A stretch of DNA of 64,000 nt, from positions 49,827,467 through 49,891,466 of the forward strand of contig NC_087070.1 in assembly GCF_963678635.1 (NCBI RefSeq). Reading direction: 5' to 3'. Numbering within the stretch: position 1 is the first letter of the stretch; the number at the start of each line of letters is the position of its first letter. The notes beneath the pieces are model-generated. The model searched no databases, was not told where the DNA came from, and was given only the letters and a program-made list of their open reading frames with translations. Origin of the DNA: Symsagittifera roscoffensis (lineage: Eukaryota; Xenacoelomorpha; Acoela; Convolutidae). Of this stretch, positions 63,400 through 64,000 are shown piece by piece. The position numbers and the translations under genes were made by a program.

Positions 63400-64000
63400 G
63401 AATTTTTCTTAGATTTTGATATTTTTCTCAAAAACTGCCCTGCAAAATTTGATAACTTGGTTTCAAGGGATAAAACGGGCAATGGAAAGCTCTCCAGCAC
63501 AATCGGCTACGCCCAAATCCTTTTACTCAAAAAGTTATGGCTCTCGGAATACTCAAATATTTGATTTTTTGACCCTGTTTTGATTTTTTTTTCTCGAAAA
63601 GTACCCTTCCAAATCTGCGAGTCTGAGTTTCATGAAGATAACGGGTGGTGGTAAGCTTCCCTGCATAAGCGCTCGGAACAGTCAAATTCTTAATTTTTTG
63701 ACCGTTTTTTGAAAACTCCCCTGCCAAATCTTATATTTTGGATTCAGTCCATAGAAGGGATCGTGGGAAGTTCCTTTACATACGCGAATATCAAAAAAGT
63801 TATGGCCCTTCGAAAAGTCAAAGTTTTGATTTTTGAACCGTTCTTGAAACTTTGACTTTTCTCGAAAACTGCCGTCCCAAATCTGAAATTATGGGTTCAT
63901 GAAGACGCTTCATGCGCTAGTGGCCACTTCTAATTATTTACCTGAATTTTTTATTTTTTCTTATTTTTTTTTCGAAACCATGATTTTTTCTGAAAAGCTA
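63400..64000. repeat. Degenerate tandem repeat, about 115-165-bp period, reaching the window edge
   Basis: A block of the form GAAAACTGCCCTCCCAAATCTG recurs near 63431, 63596, 63711 and 63866, each followed in part by a GGTTTCA/GTTTCATGAAG block and AAAAAGTTATGGC. Copies differ a lot. Related to 54165-54360. Confidence 0.7.

Overview
The window is animal (metazoan) nuclear DNA, probably from an invertebrate. It is AT-rich, has GT-AG introns with long intergenic and intronic spaces, carries two recognisable host genes (a DZANK1 orthologue and the 5' part of a Draper/Nimrod/MEGF10-like receptor), and is packed with retroelements. I cannot name the species.

Layout. (1) 1 to about 15,256: a very large Ty3/Gypsy-type LTR retrotransposon on the minus strand, cut by the left window edge. 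Its gag-pol is broken by several frame shifts, but its second gene is open for 1,287 codons and runs off the edge. (2) 15,257-38,187: a second, related element on the plus strand, complete and 22.9 kb long, with two 918-bp LTRs that differ at only three positions. Order: LTR, 2.5-kb leader with two tandem-repeat blocks, gag with two zinc knuckles and the N-terminal half of protease, pol (rest of protease, RT, RNase H, integrase, and a C-terminal extension ending in a macro-domain-like fold), a 507-bp spacer with splice-like signals, then about 8.9 kb of further coding sequence in the place where env usually sits. That second gene starts with a coiled-coil protein, continues with an SGNH/GDSL hydrolase domain followed by a second SGNH-like segment, and ends with long unrecognised stretches and a SUMO-interaction-like acidic tail. 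(3) 38,188-41,300: DZANK1, with its start codon about 650 bp beyond the 3' LTR. (4) 41,300-64,000: a repeat-rich region (LINE fragments, tRNA-Lys-derived SINEs, a four-copy 429-bp tandem array, an inverted repeat, diverged repeat arrays) containing four exons of a secreted or membrane EGF-type receptor. Their splice phases match across all three introns, one of which is 12.4 kb.

Reading the two giant elements together. Their protein order is the same although they are clearly diverged, so shared features are likely to be functional: the protease/RT/RNase H/integrase core, the Pol C-terminal macro-like domain, the coiled-coil protein and the SGNH domain with its Ser and Asp-His blocks. Almost every frame break in either copy is of the one-base-deletion type, and several fall at homopolymers that look one base short. 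The simplest inferred ancestral layout is therefore two giant ORFs, gag-pol (about 8.8 kb) and ORF2 (about 8.9 kb). Programmed -1 recoding or stop-start coupling remains possible at some junctions.
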